A stretch of 64,000 nt of DNA from Cladorhizidae sp. MBARI D1340-BT2 (GCA_028752905.1 JAQNBH010000003.1:3590204-3654203), one strand, 5' to 3'; shown: positions 33,099-44,256, counted from the first letter of the stretch. The notes: generated by a model from the sequence alone, not told the origin. Numbers and translations are program-made.

Positions 33099-34341
33099 TG
33101 TTGCAACAAATAGAAAATATCACATGTGGTGCAATAATAGATAATGTCACATGTGATGCAATAATAGATAATGTCACATGTGGTGCAACAAATAGAAAAT
33201 ATCACATGTGGTGCAACAAATAGAAAATGTCACATGTGATGCAACAAATAGAAAATATCACATGTGGTGCAACAATAGATAATGTCACATGTGGTGCAAT
33301 AATAGATAATGTCACATGTGGAGCAACGATAGATAGTCACATGTGGTGCAACAATAGATAATGTCACATGTTGTGCAACAATAGATAATGTCACATGTGG
33401 TGCAACAATAGATAATGTCACATGTGGTGCAACAATAGATAATGTCACATGTGGTGCAACAATAGATAATGCCACATGTGGTGCAACAATAGAAAATGTC
33501 ACATGTGGTGCAATAATAGATAATGTCACATGTGGTGCAACAATAGATAATGTCACATGTGGTGCAACAATAGATAATGTCACATGTGGTGCAATAATAG
33601 ATAATGTCACATGTGATGCAATAATAGATAATGTCACATGTGGTGCAACAATAGATAATGTCACATGTGGTGCAATAATAGATAATGTCACATGTGGTGC
33701 AACAATAATGTCACATGTGGTGCAACAATAATGTCGCATGTGGTGCAATAATAGATAATGTCACATGTGGTGCAACAATAGATAATGTCACATGTGGTGC
33801 AACAATAGATAATGTCACATGTGGTGCAACAATAGATAATGCCACATGTGGTGCAACAATAGATAATGTCACATGTGGTGCAACAATAGATAATGTCACA
33901 CGTGATGCAACAATAATGTCACATGTGGTGCAACAATAGATAATGTCACATGTGGTGCAACAATAGATAATGCCACATGTGGTGCAACAATAGATAATGT
34001 CACATGTGGTGCAATAATAGATAATGTCACATGTGGTGCAACAATAGATAATGCCACATGTGGTGCAACAATAGATAATGTCACATGTGGTGCAATAATA
34101 GATAATGCCACATGTGGTGCAACAATAGATAATGTCACATGTGGTGCAACAATAGAAAATGTCACATCTATTGTTGCACCACATGTGACATTATCTATTG
34201 TTGCACCACGTGACATTATCTATTGTTGCAGATAATGTCACATGGTGCAACAATATAAAATGTCACATGTTGTGCAACAATAGATAATGTCACATGTTGT
34301 GCAACAATAGATATGTGGTGCAATAATAGAAAACATCACAT
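33099..34341. repeat. Minisatellite N, 27-bp unit, ~46 copies
   Basis: Unit ATAGATAATGTCACATGTGG + TGCAACA. Contains the palindrome CACATGTG in nearly every copy. As 27 is divisible by three, minus-strand frames of 106-172 codons appear as 9-residue repeats (IVAPHVTLS); variants with 21-bp units shift the frame. See the separate inversion entry. Confidence 0.95.
34166..34230. other. Micro-inversion inside array N
   Basis: Between about 34166 and 34230 the repeat units run in the opposite orientation (TATTGTTGCACCACATGTGA and CCACGTGACATTATC) before the forward orientation resumes. The junctions create a long potential hairpin with the flanking forward units. Confidence 0.9.
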
Positions 34342-34426
34342 TCTTTCACTGCACACTTAGATACATGAAGAACCACTGTCCAAAGAGAGTCCCCCCATCA
34401 GTCACCTTAGCAAGATAGAGTGGGCA

Positions 34427-34593
34427 GTGCTATACCCGTCATGAGGATTGGCACGTGCTATACCCGTCATGAGAATTGGCACGTGCTATACCCGTCATGA
34501 GAATTGGCACATGCTATACCCGTCATGAGAATTGGCACATGCTATACCCGTCATGAGAATTGGCACATGCTATACCCGTCATGAGGATTGGCG
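34427..34593. repeat. 28-bp repeat, 6 copies
   Basis: Unit GCTATACCCGTCATGAGAAT + TGGCACAT. Confidence 0.92.
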
Positions 34594-34656
34594 GGTACAT
34601 TACCTATTCATGGAGTGCATGTAGTCAGTGATTTGTTCCCCGCACCATCAAGGTTG

Positions 34657-36975
34657 ATTATTAAGTGCCCCTCTTTATTCTTTGATTGCCCCTCTTTATT
34701 TTTTTATTAAGTGCCCTTTATTAAGTGGCCCTATTTATTAAGTGGCCCTCTTTATTAAGTGCCCTTCTTTATTAAATGCCCCCTCTTTATTAAGTGCCCT
34801 CTTTATTAAGTGCCCTCTTTATTAAGTGTCCTCTTTATTAAGTGTCCTCTTTATTAAGTGCCCTCTTTATTAAGTGCCCTCTTTATTAAGTGCCCTCTTT
34901 ATTAAGTGCCCTCTTTATTAAGTGCCCTCTTTATTAAGTGCCCTCTTTATTAAGTGCCCTCTTTATTAAGTGCCCTCTTTATTAAGTGTCCTCTTTATTA
35001 AGTGCCCTCTTTATTAAGTGCCCTCTTTATTAAGTGCCCTCTTTATTAAGTGCCCTCTTTATTAAGTGCCCTCTTTATTAAGTGGCCCTCTTTATTAAGT
35101 GCCCTCTTTATTAAGTGCCCTCTTTATTAAGTGTCCTCTTTATTAAGTGCCCTCTTTATTAAGTGCCCTCTTTATTAAGTGCCCTCTTTATTAAGTGCCC
35201 TCTTTATTAAGTGCCCTCTTTATTAAGTGGCCCTCTTTATTAAGTGTCCTCTTTATTAAGTGCCCCTTCTTTATTAAGTGCCCTCTTTATTAAGTGCCCT
35301 CTTTATTAAGTGCCCTCTTTATTTAGTTTACTAAATGCCCCCTCTTTATTAAGTGCCCTCTTTATTAAGTGCCCCTTCTTTATTAAGTGCCCTCTTTATT
35401 AAGTGCCCTCTTTATTAAGTGCCCTCTTTATTTAGTTTACTAAATGCCCCCTCTTTATTAAGTGCCCTCTTTATTAAGTGCCCCTTCTTTATTAAGTGCC
35501 CTCTTTATTAAGTGCCCTCTTTATTAAGTGCCCTCTTTATTAAGTGCCCTCTTTATTTAGTTTATTAAATGCCCCCTCTTTATTAAGTGGCCCTCTTTAT
35601 TAAGTGGCCCTCTTTATTAAGTGTCCTCTTTATTAAGTGCCCTCTTTATTAAGTGCCCTCTTTATTAAGTGTCCTCTTTATTAAGTGCCCTCTTTATTAA
35701 GTGCCCTCTTTATTAAGTGCCCTCTTTATTAAGTGCCCTCTTTATTAAGTGCCCTCTTTATTAAGTGCCCTCTTTATTAAGTGCCCTCTTTATTAAGTGC
35801 CCTCTTTATTAAATGCCCCCTCTTTATTAAGTGCCCTCTTTATTAAGTGCCCTCTTTATTAAGTGCCCTCTTTATTAAGTGCCCTCTTTATTAAGTGCCC
35901 CCTTTATTAAGTGCCCCCTTTATTAAGTGCCCCCTTTATTAAGTGCCCCCTTTATTAAGTGCCCCCTTTATTAAGTGCCCCCTTTATTAAGTGCCCCTTC
36001 TTTATTAAGTGCCCTCTTTATTAAGTGCCCTCTTTATAAGTGCCCTCTTTATTAAGTGCCCTCTTTATTAAGTGCCCTCTTTATTAAGTGCCCTCTTTAT
36101 TAAGTGCCCTCTTTATTAAGTGCCCTCTTTATTAAGTGCCCTCTTTATTAAGTGCCCTCTTTATTAAGTCTTCCCTCTTTATTAAGTGCCCTCTTTATTA
36201 AGTGCCCTCTTTATTAAGTGCCCTCTTTATTAAGTGCCCTCTTTATTAAGTCTTTCCTCTTTATTAAGTGGCCCTCTTTATTTAAGTGCCCTCTTTATTA
36301 AGTGCCCTCTTTATTAAGTGCCCTCTTTATTAAGTGCCCTCTTTATTAAGTGCCCTCTTTATTAAGTGCCCTCTTTATTAAGTGCCCTCTTTATTAAGTG
36401 CCCCTCTTTATTAAGTTTTCCCTCTTTATTAAGTGCCCTTCTTTATTAAGTGTCCCTCTTTATTAAGTGCCCTCTTTATTAAGTGCCCCTCTTTATTAAG
36501 TGCCCCTCTTTATTAAGTGGCCTCTTTATTAAGTGCCCTCTTTATTAAGTGCCCTCTTTATTAAGTGCCCTCTTTATTAAGTGCCCTCTTTATTAAGTGC
36601 CCTCTTTATTAAGTGCCTTCTTTATTAAGTGCCTTCTTTATTAAGTGCCCTCTCTTTATTAAGTGCCCCCTCTTTATTAAGTTCCCCTCTTAATTAAGTG
36701 CCCATCTTAATTAAGTGCCCTTTCTTTATTAAGTGCCCTCTCTTTATTAAGTGCCCCTTCTTTATTAAGTGTCCCCTCTTTATTAAGTTCCCCTCTTAAT
36801 TAAGTGCCCTCTTTATTAAGTGCCCTCTTAATTAAGTGCCCTCTTTATTAAGTGCCCTCTTTATTAAGTGCCCTCTTAATTAAGTGCCCTCTTTATTAAG
36901 TGCCCTCTTTATTAAGTGCCCTCTTTATTAAGTGCCCCTTCATTATTAAGTGCCCCCTCATTGTTAAGTGTCACG
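34657..36975. repeat. Minisatellite P, 16-bp unit, ~145 copies
   Basis: Unit CCCTCTTTATTAAGTG. A landmark variant (TTTATTTAGTTTACTAAATG) starts at about 35321, 35430 and 35555, i.e. 109 then 125 bp apart (differing by one 16-bp unit), marking higher-order duplication. A CCCCC-variant block occupies 35895-36000. No frame. Confidence 0.96.
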
Positions 36976-37777
36976 CCCCCTTCCCTCTCCCATAAGTACT
37001 TTCTTTTTGTGTTAATTTCACTGTGGTTCTAGCCTCCACGTCAAAAGAGCATTTCATGACCCTAATTCCTTCTGCTCGAGAGCCAACGTTCCTCTCCTTG
37101 CTGGAGACCAGGCAGACCTGTAGAGTGATGCCTTGCAGACCTCATGTCCATGCATAACGCTCTCTTGGGTCTGTTGTGCAACAATTGAACCATCACTGTC
37201 TCCTTCAAGCTACTCTGGTATGTAAAGTCATTGGATCGATGTCTGTGGGAATATTTGAGGTATTGTCGTTGACGGTGTTCACTCTCTGTTACATCGTTGC
37301 CATGTTATTGGTGCATGTGCTATTCAACTCGATGTTACGGCACTCTATAGTTCTGCTTCTGTTGCCATGACAAAAGTTTGTCTTGGTACTCCGAGTGTTT
37401 GGTTGTGTTAACTAACTAATTCACACTTTTGTAGCACAGCGAAGCTTGGATTTATACTGTAATTACGTAGAAACTCTGGATCATTTTGTTCTAGCCCCTT
37501 AGCCTGTCAATGAACATGTTAAGTTCTACTTACTAACCATCATTCATTTTTGTTTAAAAATATATATTGTTATCGCATTTCATTGAAGCATATACGCACT
37601 TCCTGTAGACAGCAGCGTCACAGCTATATGCATAGTAAGGCAGTTATAACGCAGGGCTGGAGGGTGTGGATGACTGAACTTCAGTATGAAAGATGCCCTT
37701 GCTCCTCACAAAATCACGGACAGTCAACTTTCCAGCATTGCATTCCACCACCACTCTAGCTAAACTGCTCCCATTCC
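36976..37777. other. Unassigned; short competing open frames
   Basis: 37035-37200 is open on the minus strand for about 50 codons (containing GHEVCKASLYRSAWSPARRG) and, in part, on the plus strand; neither has a convincing splice pair. A hydrophobic plus frame at 37176-37370 is probably chance. Confidence 0.35.
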
Positions 37778-37882
37778 TCACAATATCACAGAACTTGAGC
37801 TTACTACATCAATATTAACAGCTCTTTTTCTCCTTCGAGTAGATCTAGTCCGTGCTTTCTGTTTGACAAGGAGCAAGAGAAC
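37778..37882 (-). CDS. Candidate terminal exon, basic NLS-like stretch
   Basis: On the minus strand a good acceptor (CTCCCAACTTGGAATCTCTTCCAG, 37883 onward) precedes 34 codons and TGA in phase 0. The peptide begins VLLLLVKQKARTRSTRRRKR and ends with a Ser-rich tail, SSSSVIL. RSTRRRKR is a plausible nuclear-localisation or membrane-proximal basic stretch; the last residues could resemble a PDZ-binding end, but that is weak. The frame is also open upstream through array Q, so an unspliced reading exists. No family recognised. Confidence 0.38.
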   Translation of the reverse strand, partial: VLLLLVKQKARTRSTRRRKRAVNIDVVSSSSVIL

Positions 37883-37990
37883 CTGGAAGAGATTCCAAGT
37901 TGGGAGAATGGTATGTATGTATTTGTTGTGCATACGCGCAGGGGAATTTCTTCCAGTGAAAATGAGAGAAAAAATGAAGTACACGAGTGT

Positions 37991-38203
37991 AACTGGCATT
38001 GCTACGAGCGTGGCTGGCATTGCTGCGAGCGTGGCTGGCATTGCTGCGAGTGTAGCTGGCATTGCTGCGGCGTGGCTGGCATTGCTGCGAGCATGGCTGG
38101 CATTTCTGCGAGCGTGGCTGGCATTGCTGCGAGCGTGGCTGGCATTGCTGCGAGTGTGGCTGGCATTTCTGCGAGCGTAGCTGGCATTGCTGCGAGCGTG
38201 GCT
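37991..38203. repeat. Minisatellite Q, 21-bp unit, ~10 copies
   Basis: Unit TGGCATTGCTGCGAGCGTGGC. Being a multiple of three it is open in several frames (7-residue repeats such as AMPATLA). Confidence 0.93.
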
Positions 38204-38588
38204 CGGTACTGACAAATTCAGATATCTAAGTTTGGATAACTGACTATGGACTGTAGCTTGTGGTTCTGTCTGTACAGTGTTGATTTTGTGGGTTGTTTCT
38301 TTTTAACTTATACTAGGCAGTGGTATCTTTAATTTCGTATGCAAAGGGTATGTAACATTTGTAAATAGTCCACTGGTATTTCAAGGATGCCTGCTATATT
38401 GTGTACACATGCACACATATTGCTGGATGGGGGGGAGGAATTCTTGCCTAGCACAGAGGGTGTGTAATAGTTGTGATCGGCGATGGACTGAACCTCGTGC
38501 CTCAATAGTAGCCTTCCCTGGAGCCAGTAGACCAGAACTCGAGTATCATTGCAATTCCTGGTACCTTATTGGCTTCTCTTGCGAGTAA
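38204..38588. other. Nothing recognised
   Basis: Single-copy-looking DNA without supported frames. Confidence 0.5.
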
Positions 38589-39035
38589 AGGCCAGTTCAC
38601 AATACGACGCAAACAGTGAACTTCACATTGTGTCCTAAAGCAAAGCGTCTTGTGAACCGTGCGCGTCCGTATGCATTCTAGCTTTACGCCGCAATGCGTC
38701 GCGACGTTCGGATAGACTTGAGTTCTATTTTTGCATCCAGGTCCAGGTGTGAAGTGTTCCAGCCAATTAGATTGCTTCTTTATCGCATGTGATTTTGTCA
38801 ACCTGCGCATTATTTAAAAAGCTACACTAAGGAGAATTTCTAAGCAACAAAAGCCCCTCATAGTCATCATTGCTCTCAGAGCTGTCGTCGAAGTCGGATT
38901 CCCAAGTATTCGCCATCTTCAATAAAGAGGTCAAAGGTCGGAATTCCGTTCACAGCGCGCATCTTAGAACAACATTGTGAACCATGAGGTTGCGACGCGA
39001 CACAGCAGAAAAAAGGTATTATTGTGAATCAGCCT
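38589..39035. mobile_element. 447-bp MITE with TAA target duplication
   Basis: Ends AGGCCAGTTCACAATA and (reverse) AGGCTGATTCACAATA are terminal inverted repeats differing at 2 of 16 positions. TAA flanks both ends (38586-38588 and 39036-39038). A 3-bp T-A-rich duplication with such short ends fits the PIF/Harbinger group. Subterminal GACGC/GCGTC-type CpG-rich motifs recur in inverted orientation. No transposase; non-autonomous. Confidence 0.8.
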
Positions 39036-39117
39036 TAAGCTCTGACCAGCACTTATTGTTAAGATTAGTGATGTGGACTGTGATGGGCAAGCTGAAGTTC
39101 TGTGGGTGTGATCAGGC

Positions 39118-39270
39118 CTAAGCTTGTTTGTGCCCGATGTTAGCTACGCATCTACCATAGCACATGTAGAAAACACCTACCCCTCTCTTCGATCTAGGAT
39201 TAGGCTGGGTACACCTAGCAAGGAAGCGGTAATAATATTTTGCATTTAGCGCTGAAAATCCATTCTCAGA
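39118..39270 (-). CDS. Possible short coding remnant beside array R
   Basis: The minus frame continues from array R into about 50 unique codons (containing KYYYRFLARCTQPNPRSKRG, then FYMCYGRCVANIGHKQA) before a stop. Cys and aromatic content look protein-like, but no start or splice site is clear. The upstream part of the frame is repeat. Confidence 0.2.
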   Translation of the reverse strand, partial: SENGFSALNAKYYYRFLARCTQPNPRSKRGVGVFYMCYGRCVANIGHKQA

Positions 39271-39341
39271 CTTGAACACAGCAGAATGTATACTGTTTAG
39301 AATTGCCTGTACCATAACTCCGTATAAAACATTCCCACTCA

Positions 39342-39589
39342 GCTGCTGTACCAGCTTCTTACAGCAGGTTCCCACCCATCCGTACAGCAGGTTCCCACCC
39401 AGCTGCCATGCCAGCTCCGTACAGCAGGTTCCCACCCAGCTGCCATGCCAGCTCCGTACAGCAGGTTCCCACTCAGCTGCCATGCCAGCTCCGTACAACA
39501 GGTTCCCACCCAGCAGCCATACTAGCTCCGAACAGCAGGTTCCCACTCAGCTGCCATACCAGCTCCGTACAGCACATTCCCACCCAGCT
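39342..39589. repeat. Minisatellite R, 37-bp unit, ~6.5 copies
   Basis: Core CCGTACAGCAGGTTCCCACC + CAGCTGCCATGCCAGCT; variants CCATAC and AACAGC. Confidence 0.92.
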
Positions 39590-39953
39590 AGTAGTTATTA
39601 AGCACCTCCAGGCACTGGATATGTACTGAGGGTATGCCAAGTCAGATGTTCATTCACTATTATATGCCTGTTGCTTTATGTTGGGTAGCCATTTGCTGGT
39701 AGACAACAGTGCAACCTCTTGGCTCTGTGCATGTAACTGATTGCTGTGCCCACTTTTTGGCACTTTCAACTTTTGTCCTGGATGATGATCCATTGATTCT
39801 GAATCTAAAAACTTGGAATTTTAAAATTCAATTCACAATGTCAACTGATTTTAATGAGGTTATTAAATAATTGTTATTAGTTTTATTTATAACTTGTATG
39901 GCAGGGTGTGTGTGAGATTTCAACAATGACTCTGGTATGGACAATATTTTATA
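39590..39953. other. Nothing recognised
   Basis: No repeat or supported frame; possibly 3' flank of the gene ending at 39954 (minus strand). Confidence 0.45.
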
Positions 39954-40411
39954 TCAGTAGTGTTGCCTCCTTTTCTCTCTTGGTCCAAGTCCACGGTTGT
40001 CTTTTGGATCGACTTTCTGTTTTTCTTTGTACTGATCTTGTAGCCATTCAAGGAATCTCCCGTTGACTTCTCTTCCGGAAGTACGGGTAGTCTGATTAAA
40101 ACGGCTCCTCCAGAACTGCATATAACACAGGGGAAAAAAGATAGTTTAATGTTGGTGTTATTTTCTCCTTTGTTTGTCAATTTTGGTAGCCCTAGCCCTA
40201 TAGTTACTTGTGTGATTGCAGTGTTTTCATGAACCCTGGCATTGGGCATCGGATGACTTTCCCACACTTCTTTCATCCATTGCCATATCTTGTGAGTTTC
40301 TCTCTCCCATGGAGAAGAATGGATATCTATGGTCTGCAGGACAATGAAGAGTAGCATATGAATCCCACACAGCTTACCCAGGCAGTGGATCATACTACTT
40401 ACATCTGACAT
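39954..40411 (-). CDS. Small W-rich gene A, three exons, 98 codons
   Basis: The best gene model in the window. Exon 1: ATG TCA GAT then GTAAGT (40403-40411). Exon 2: 42 codons (40208-40333) after TTCATTGTCCTGCAG, with donor CAA|GTAACT. Exon 3: 53 codons (39954-40115) after CCCTGTGTTATATGCAG, ending TGA. Introns are 69 and 92 nt and all junctions are phase 0, giving M-S-D + TIDIHSSPWERE... + FWRSRF.... Exon 2 contains HKIWQWMKEVWESHPMPNAR; exon 3 contains GRFLEWLQDQYKEKQKVDP and a basic end, PREKRRQHY. The two exons look like divergent copies of one module. The motif recurs in the neighbouring genes at 41.3 and 44.6 kb. Highly basic, no signal peptide or membrane helix. Family not recognised. 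A single unspliced frame of 163 codons also spans the locus in a different frame in exon 3, so RNA evidence would decide. Confidence 0.55.
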
Positions 40412-40694
40412 GCTGTGGTAAGTCAGCTCGGTGTTCTAGATCAAGCAGTTGGCTCTGGTTAAGATCAAGCAGTCAGCTCTGGTATTGATGAGTTGATCAG
40501 GAACAGTAGATTGCTTTTTGGTGGCCCAACTTTGTATGGTTGCTGAAAGCGAAGGGTTTTTTTACGGTTAATAGTTAGTGGTAGCGCAGCCACTTATATA
40601 TTAAAAAAATTACGTCATAATAATTGAACCAGTGCATGCCACTGCTTGGAACAAGTCCGGGATTTCTCCCGGGCTCGTCCCCAACCAGTGTCAG
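40412..40694. other. Upstream region of gene A
   Basis: Contains a direct repeat GATCAAGCAGT(T/C)(G/A)GCTCTGG at 40439-40483. It could hold the promoter, but no motif can be named. Confidence 0.4.
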
Positions 40695-40752
40695 TGACGT
40701 ACTATTGGACCAATTGGATCTAGGCACTATTGGACCAATTGGATCTAGGCAC
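40695..40752. repeat. 28-bp tandem duplication
   Basis: ACTATTGGACCAATTGGATC + TAGGCAC twice; contains the near-palindrome TTGGACCAATTGG with an inverted CCAAT. Confidence 0.9.
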
Positions 40753-41166
40753 ATGTTGTTATTGCACAATGCTATAATTAAAGCTGTTATCATGTGAGTT
40801 AGCGGTGACCAGATCGGATGAGCGGCATCTTCCTTGGATTCTGACCTGTGGCTCATATCTTATGTGGCTGGAATGATGTTTGGTTTTTTTAAATATTGCT
40901 TGGAGCAGAGCCTGGTGCTAGTCGTGCTGGCACATTTCTGGCTACTAATTGCAATCTGGAATAGCTTTACTGCAATTCTGAGCCCAGTGGTTTGCAATTA
41001 TTTCCTGCTCCCCACTAGCCCTATTATCTGGAAGGATTGGATCCTGAACACTAGAATTGTGAAGTTGAATTGTGAAGTTGGAATGAAAGTCCCCCCCCCC
41101 TCCTTTGTGGGTTCTTGTTTGATTGTTTTTAGAGATTCACGTGTATCAAAACAGTAATTGTTTGAC

Positions 41167-41167
<1 letters not shown>
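40753..41167. other. Unassigned; C10 tract at 41091-41100
   Basis: Long plus frame 40834-41157 is hydrophobic and Trp-containing but has no paralogy or splice support. Confidence 0.35.

Positions 41168-41220
<53 letters not shown>
41168..41220. repeat. (AAT)n microsatellite
   Basis: About 17 AAT/ATA triplets. Confidence 0.95.
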
Positions 41221-41221
<1 letters not shown>

Positions 41222-41305
41222 CTTGAAGTTAATGGTTATTGTCAGTTAAGTACAGTTCTCTCAAATGAATTTCTTCTTCTCAGCTCTTAGAAGGTAGTGT
41301 CCTCC

Positions 41306-41790
41306 TTAGGGTGTCTGACGTGGAGGTAGGACCCTGTGGTCTGGATCCACTTTAGCTTGTTCATATCTTTCCTTCAGCCACTTTCCAAAGGCTATAAACC
41401 CTTCGACCATATGAATATTTTCTCTGGCACTACTGGAAGAAGGAAAAAAAAGTGAGATAACTTGGAGAGATATAGTTACAACGCTTTGTCCTTACATGTA
41501 GCACCAAATCTTTAGTTATTTTCAGGTTATTGACAAATTATCTTAGCAGTAGTAGCAATAATAGTAGCAGTAATACAGATTGAGCTTGGCTTCTGGGGTT
41601 AACTAGTTGTTAGAATCATTCAGAATTTTGTCAAATAATGCACTAGATTGCTCTTTTTGTTGAAACATCTTCCCACTGCTCTTGCAACCCGTTTCTCACT
41701 TCATACTTTTTATACCGCCTTAGGTCTCCATAAGGCGACTATATCTTGAAGTTCCTTCCTTGCCTGATTTCCATCATTTTAAATCACTGT
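41306..41790 (-). pseudogene. W-rich family member B, degenerate
   Basis: Terminal exon 41306-41432 follows an excellent acceptor (TTTTTTTTCCTTCTTCCAG). Read in the second frame it gives FIAFGKWLKERYEQAKVDPD and a stop after PPRQTP, matching EFAEWIKTEYYEALKVDP of gene E and RFLEWLQDQYKEKQKVDP of gene A. Read in phase 0, as in the relatives, the exon starts with TAG (TGG would give the Trp seen elsewhere) and needs a frameshift to reach the motif. The upstream exon is visible at about 41640-41790 as a diverged copy of gene C exon 1 (ATGATGGAAATCAGG against ATGATGGCTACTAGG) but carries an in-frame TAG. Both lesions suggest a dead copy. Confidence 0.55.
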
Positions 41791-42270
41791 TTAATATTTT
41801 TAATAAGTCTTACGTCTTAGAATTTTTCTTAGAATCTCCCGAAATTATATCTACAAGTTAATCTTTTGGTCTACACTGTTTCCGAAATTTGCTACTTCCA
41901 TGCCAGAAATATAAAGGGAGCCGGTTACCATGCACCATGGGTTGAGCCAAGAGCCAAGCAAGTTATTTGTGACAATAATATTATGGCAAGTTCTGGAACA
42001 TGCTTTTCACTACTGGACCTGGCCTTTACCCAGCTGTTCCTCAAATGGAGCAGGGACATTAGAGAATTGGATATAATATTACACAACATTAGATAATATT
42101 TTGGTCTACCAGCTATTGGAGTTAGAACTGTCCTGCATTCTTGGGTGTCCCCACTTCTTGTCTGATGGAGGTTAGTGTCCTCTGGGTTGCTGGTGGTGGC
42201 ATGGAGGGAGAACCATGGAGGAGGGAGTTGTTGCAAGCAATTCATGTCTCATAACTCCTTTGTAAAATCA
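41791..42270. other. Spacer between family members B and C
   Basis: AGTAGCAAATTTCGGAAAC on the minus strand (about 41880-41898) matches AGTAGCAAATTTCAGGAAA at about 42692-42710, showing that the duplication unit behind copies B and C is larger than the exons. No separate gene called. Confidence 0.45.
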
Positions 42271-42518
42271 TTATATGCATTCTAGACAACACTGATAATT
42301 AATTACAAAAAAAATCAAAATATCTTACTCAAGTGATTGATACTTACATCTAGTACTGCATTTTTAGTGGTCTCCAGGCTACTTTTGTTAAGCAGCCTCT
42401 TCCCACCTTCCTTGTGCAGCCAGTTTCTCACTGCATGACTTTTATTGGCCCATATAAGTCTCCATGAAGCACACTTCATCTTGTAGTTATTTCCTATTCC
42501 TTTCCTAGTAGCCATCAT
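42271..42518 (-). CDS. Small W-rich gene C, two exons, ~63 codons
   Basis: ATG at 42516-42518 opens 57 codons ending CTAGAT|GTAAGT (donor at 42347). The acceptor TTTGTAATTAATTATCAG lies 56 nt on; six codons and TAA follow (42271-42291), phase 0. The peptide contains ASWRLIWANKSHAVRNWLHK, alignable by eye to RIWYGHESTEFAEWIK of gene E (Trp, then Ser, then W-(I/L)-(K/H)). It is strongly basic. The downstream exon is short and without motif, so the true terminal exon may differ. A homologous but broken copy lies at 41640-41790. Confidence 0.42.
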
Positions 42519-43249
42519 TGTAAGTCACTGCATTATTATTTGTAAGCCTCACCTCTTTCATATCCATTGATTCCTCTGTATTATGCCAGGACTGCAGCTA
42601 TTTCTAGATAGGCTAACTGAAGTAGTTCTGTAGTGAGGTCTAGGTCTAGAGTATGCCTGCCTTTCTGAAATTAGTGAGGTGTGTACCTTTTCCTGAAATT
42701 TGCTACTTGTGTCACCTTGGAAATGACCTGACCAGAAATTCACCAATCAGTTCTGGAACACATTTAAAACAGCTACTGATGGAACCAGATCTATATTATA
42801 GAAATATGGCAGATTATGAGTCTACAAACCTAATCCTGAATCTTCCCCATCCTGGACAAAATGTGAAGTACATTACAGCACATGGATGCACTCTACAGAG
42901 TGAACACTAACTATAACATAACTAGTAGCTATGGCAGCTCTTGGTAAGTTCCTGTGGATGCCTCCAGTGGTCATAATCTATTGGCTTGGCTGTAAATCCA
43001 ATCCATCAATGATAGCCAAACATTTCGTACTTCCTTCTTGCTCTCTCTAACTTTCTCTCCCACTTTTTTCTATAGATACATCATCAGCAACAAGGACAAC
43101 AAAATCATCAGAGTGTAGCCTACATCTTCATGAAACCTAGTTTCGATTCATGAAACATTACCTGCAGGTCTTACTAGTCCAGTGCTAGAGCACTTCTCTG
43201 CTCTAGATACACTTGGGTCTCTGATATAAAGAGCTATTTATATAAACTC
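42519..43249. other. Unassigned spacer, part of local duplication
   Basis: Minus frame 42558-42746 includes the duplicated AGTAGCAAATTTCAGG block (NFWSGHFQGDTSSKFQEK), possibly another family exon, but no splice acceptor is convincing. Confidence 0.3.
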
Positions 43250-43335
43250 CCAGTTGACATCCTGATGAAGGCTAGAGCATTTAGCTGAAATGTGGATTGA
43301 GGTAATGATTATCAAGAAAGTCTGTGTTTGTCAAC
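43250..43335. mobile_element. Fragment of the foldback family
   Basis: CCTGATGAAGGCTAGAGCAT followed by GTGGATTGAGGTAATGATTATC resembles the right half of the element at 1251-1420. Confidence 0.5.
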
Positions 43336-43940
43336 TGATCAAGTTTTGCAGGCTGGTCTTGGACTTTTCTTACCCCTGAAGAACGTTGACAATATCCACA
43401 TTCTTTGACTACATATATACTCATGGAAGTGCTGCCTCATGGTCGCCCAATCTGGCTGGAATCTGTATATACTGGACACCTCAAGTCTGAATATAATGAC
43501 TTTCTCAGTGATCAACTTCAACCCAGCAACTAGTTAGCAATCATTGGAGTTAGCTGGCGCTGGCAATTAGTTATATAGCAAGTTCTCGAGACTTCTAGCC
43601 AGCATTGTGTATTGTACTAATCAGCTGCGGCAGCATGAACTTTGTCATCTCCCATACTGCAACCAGAATGATTCAGGCTCCATGTACCAGGCTAGATACT
43701 TATTCTACTTGATATTGGAACCAGAAATTTTCAGTGTCCAATTCTTAGGGAAGGGGGGGGGGGGGAGGGGGAGAATGGGGAATAGCTAGTATGCAGCTCA
43801 ATCTATGATACAACACAGTAGCTCACAAAAATTAATATTTCATTTGCTGCTATATCTCCAGTATTAGCATTAAAGTTGGAGGTTATTCTGTACCACAACC
43901 AGGTTGCTAATAGCAATATTGTAGCTTGTATGTCCTCAGG
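43336..43940. other. Unassigned; G13 at 43753-43765
   Basis: No supported frame. Lies 3' of gene D. Confidence 0.4.
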
Positions 43941-44256
43941 CTATCTATTGCGAGGACCTGGAGGAATATGACGAGGAGTTTCAGTCTTGTATTTCCAGTC
44001 TTCATAGCTTGCCGGCCACCTTCTGATGCTCCAGAACTTTTGCCAGTCTCTATAGTCGGACCATACAAGTTGTGATCTTGGATTTGGATAATACTCTTGC
44101 TTATATTGATCCCTCCATGCAAGCTCCTGTAGCCACTGTTATTGGGGGGGGGGGGTGAGAAATAAGACAGATGGTAGCAGTCTTGATTCAATTAGCTGGT
44201 ATAAATATATTTAAATATTTCCGGTACTTGAAACTTGAAATTACCTGCTGGCTCAT
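43941..44256 (-). CDS. Small W-rich gene D, two exons, 68 codons
   Basis: Exon 1 is only ATG AGC CAG CAG (44245-44256), donor GTAATT. After a 109-nt intron ending in a C-rich tract and AATAACAG, exon 2 (43941-44135) reads 64 codons in phase 0 and stops at TAG. The protein is remarkably aromatic: WLQELAWRDQYKQEYY, VWSDYRDWQKFWSIRRW, SYEDWKYK, then PPGPRNR. Seven Trp and seven Tyr in 64 residues. It shares the family pattern (tiny exon 1, phase-0 intron, last exon starting with Trp, basic end), but the KVDP motif is absent, so it is a divergent member or an independent gene. A C12 tract lies at the acceptor. Confidence 0.45.

Noticed and set aside
33230..34216. Minus-strand repeat proteins (9-residue IVAPHVTLS repeats)
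   Set aside because: Explained by the 27-bp period; frames shift wherever a 21-bp unit occurs.
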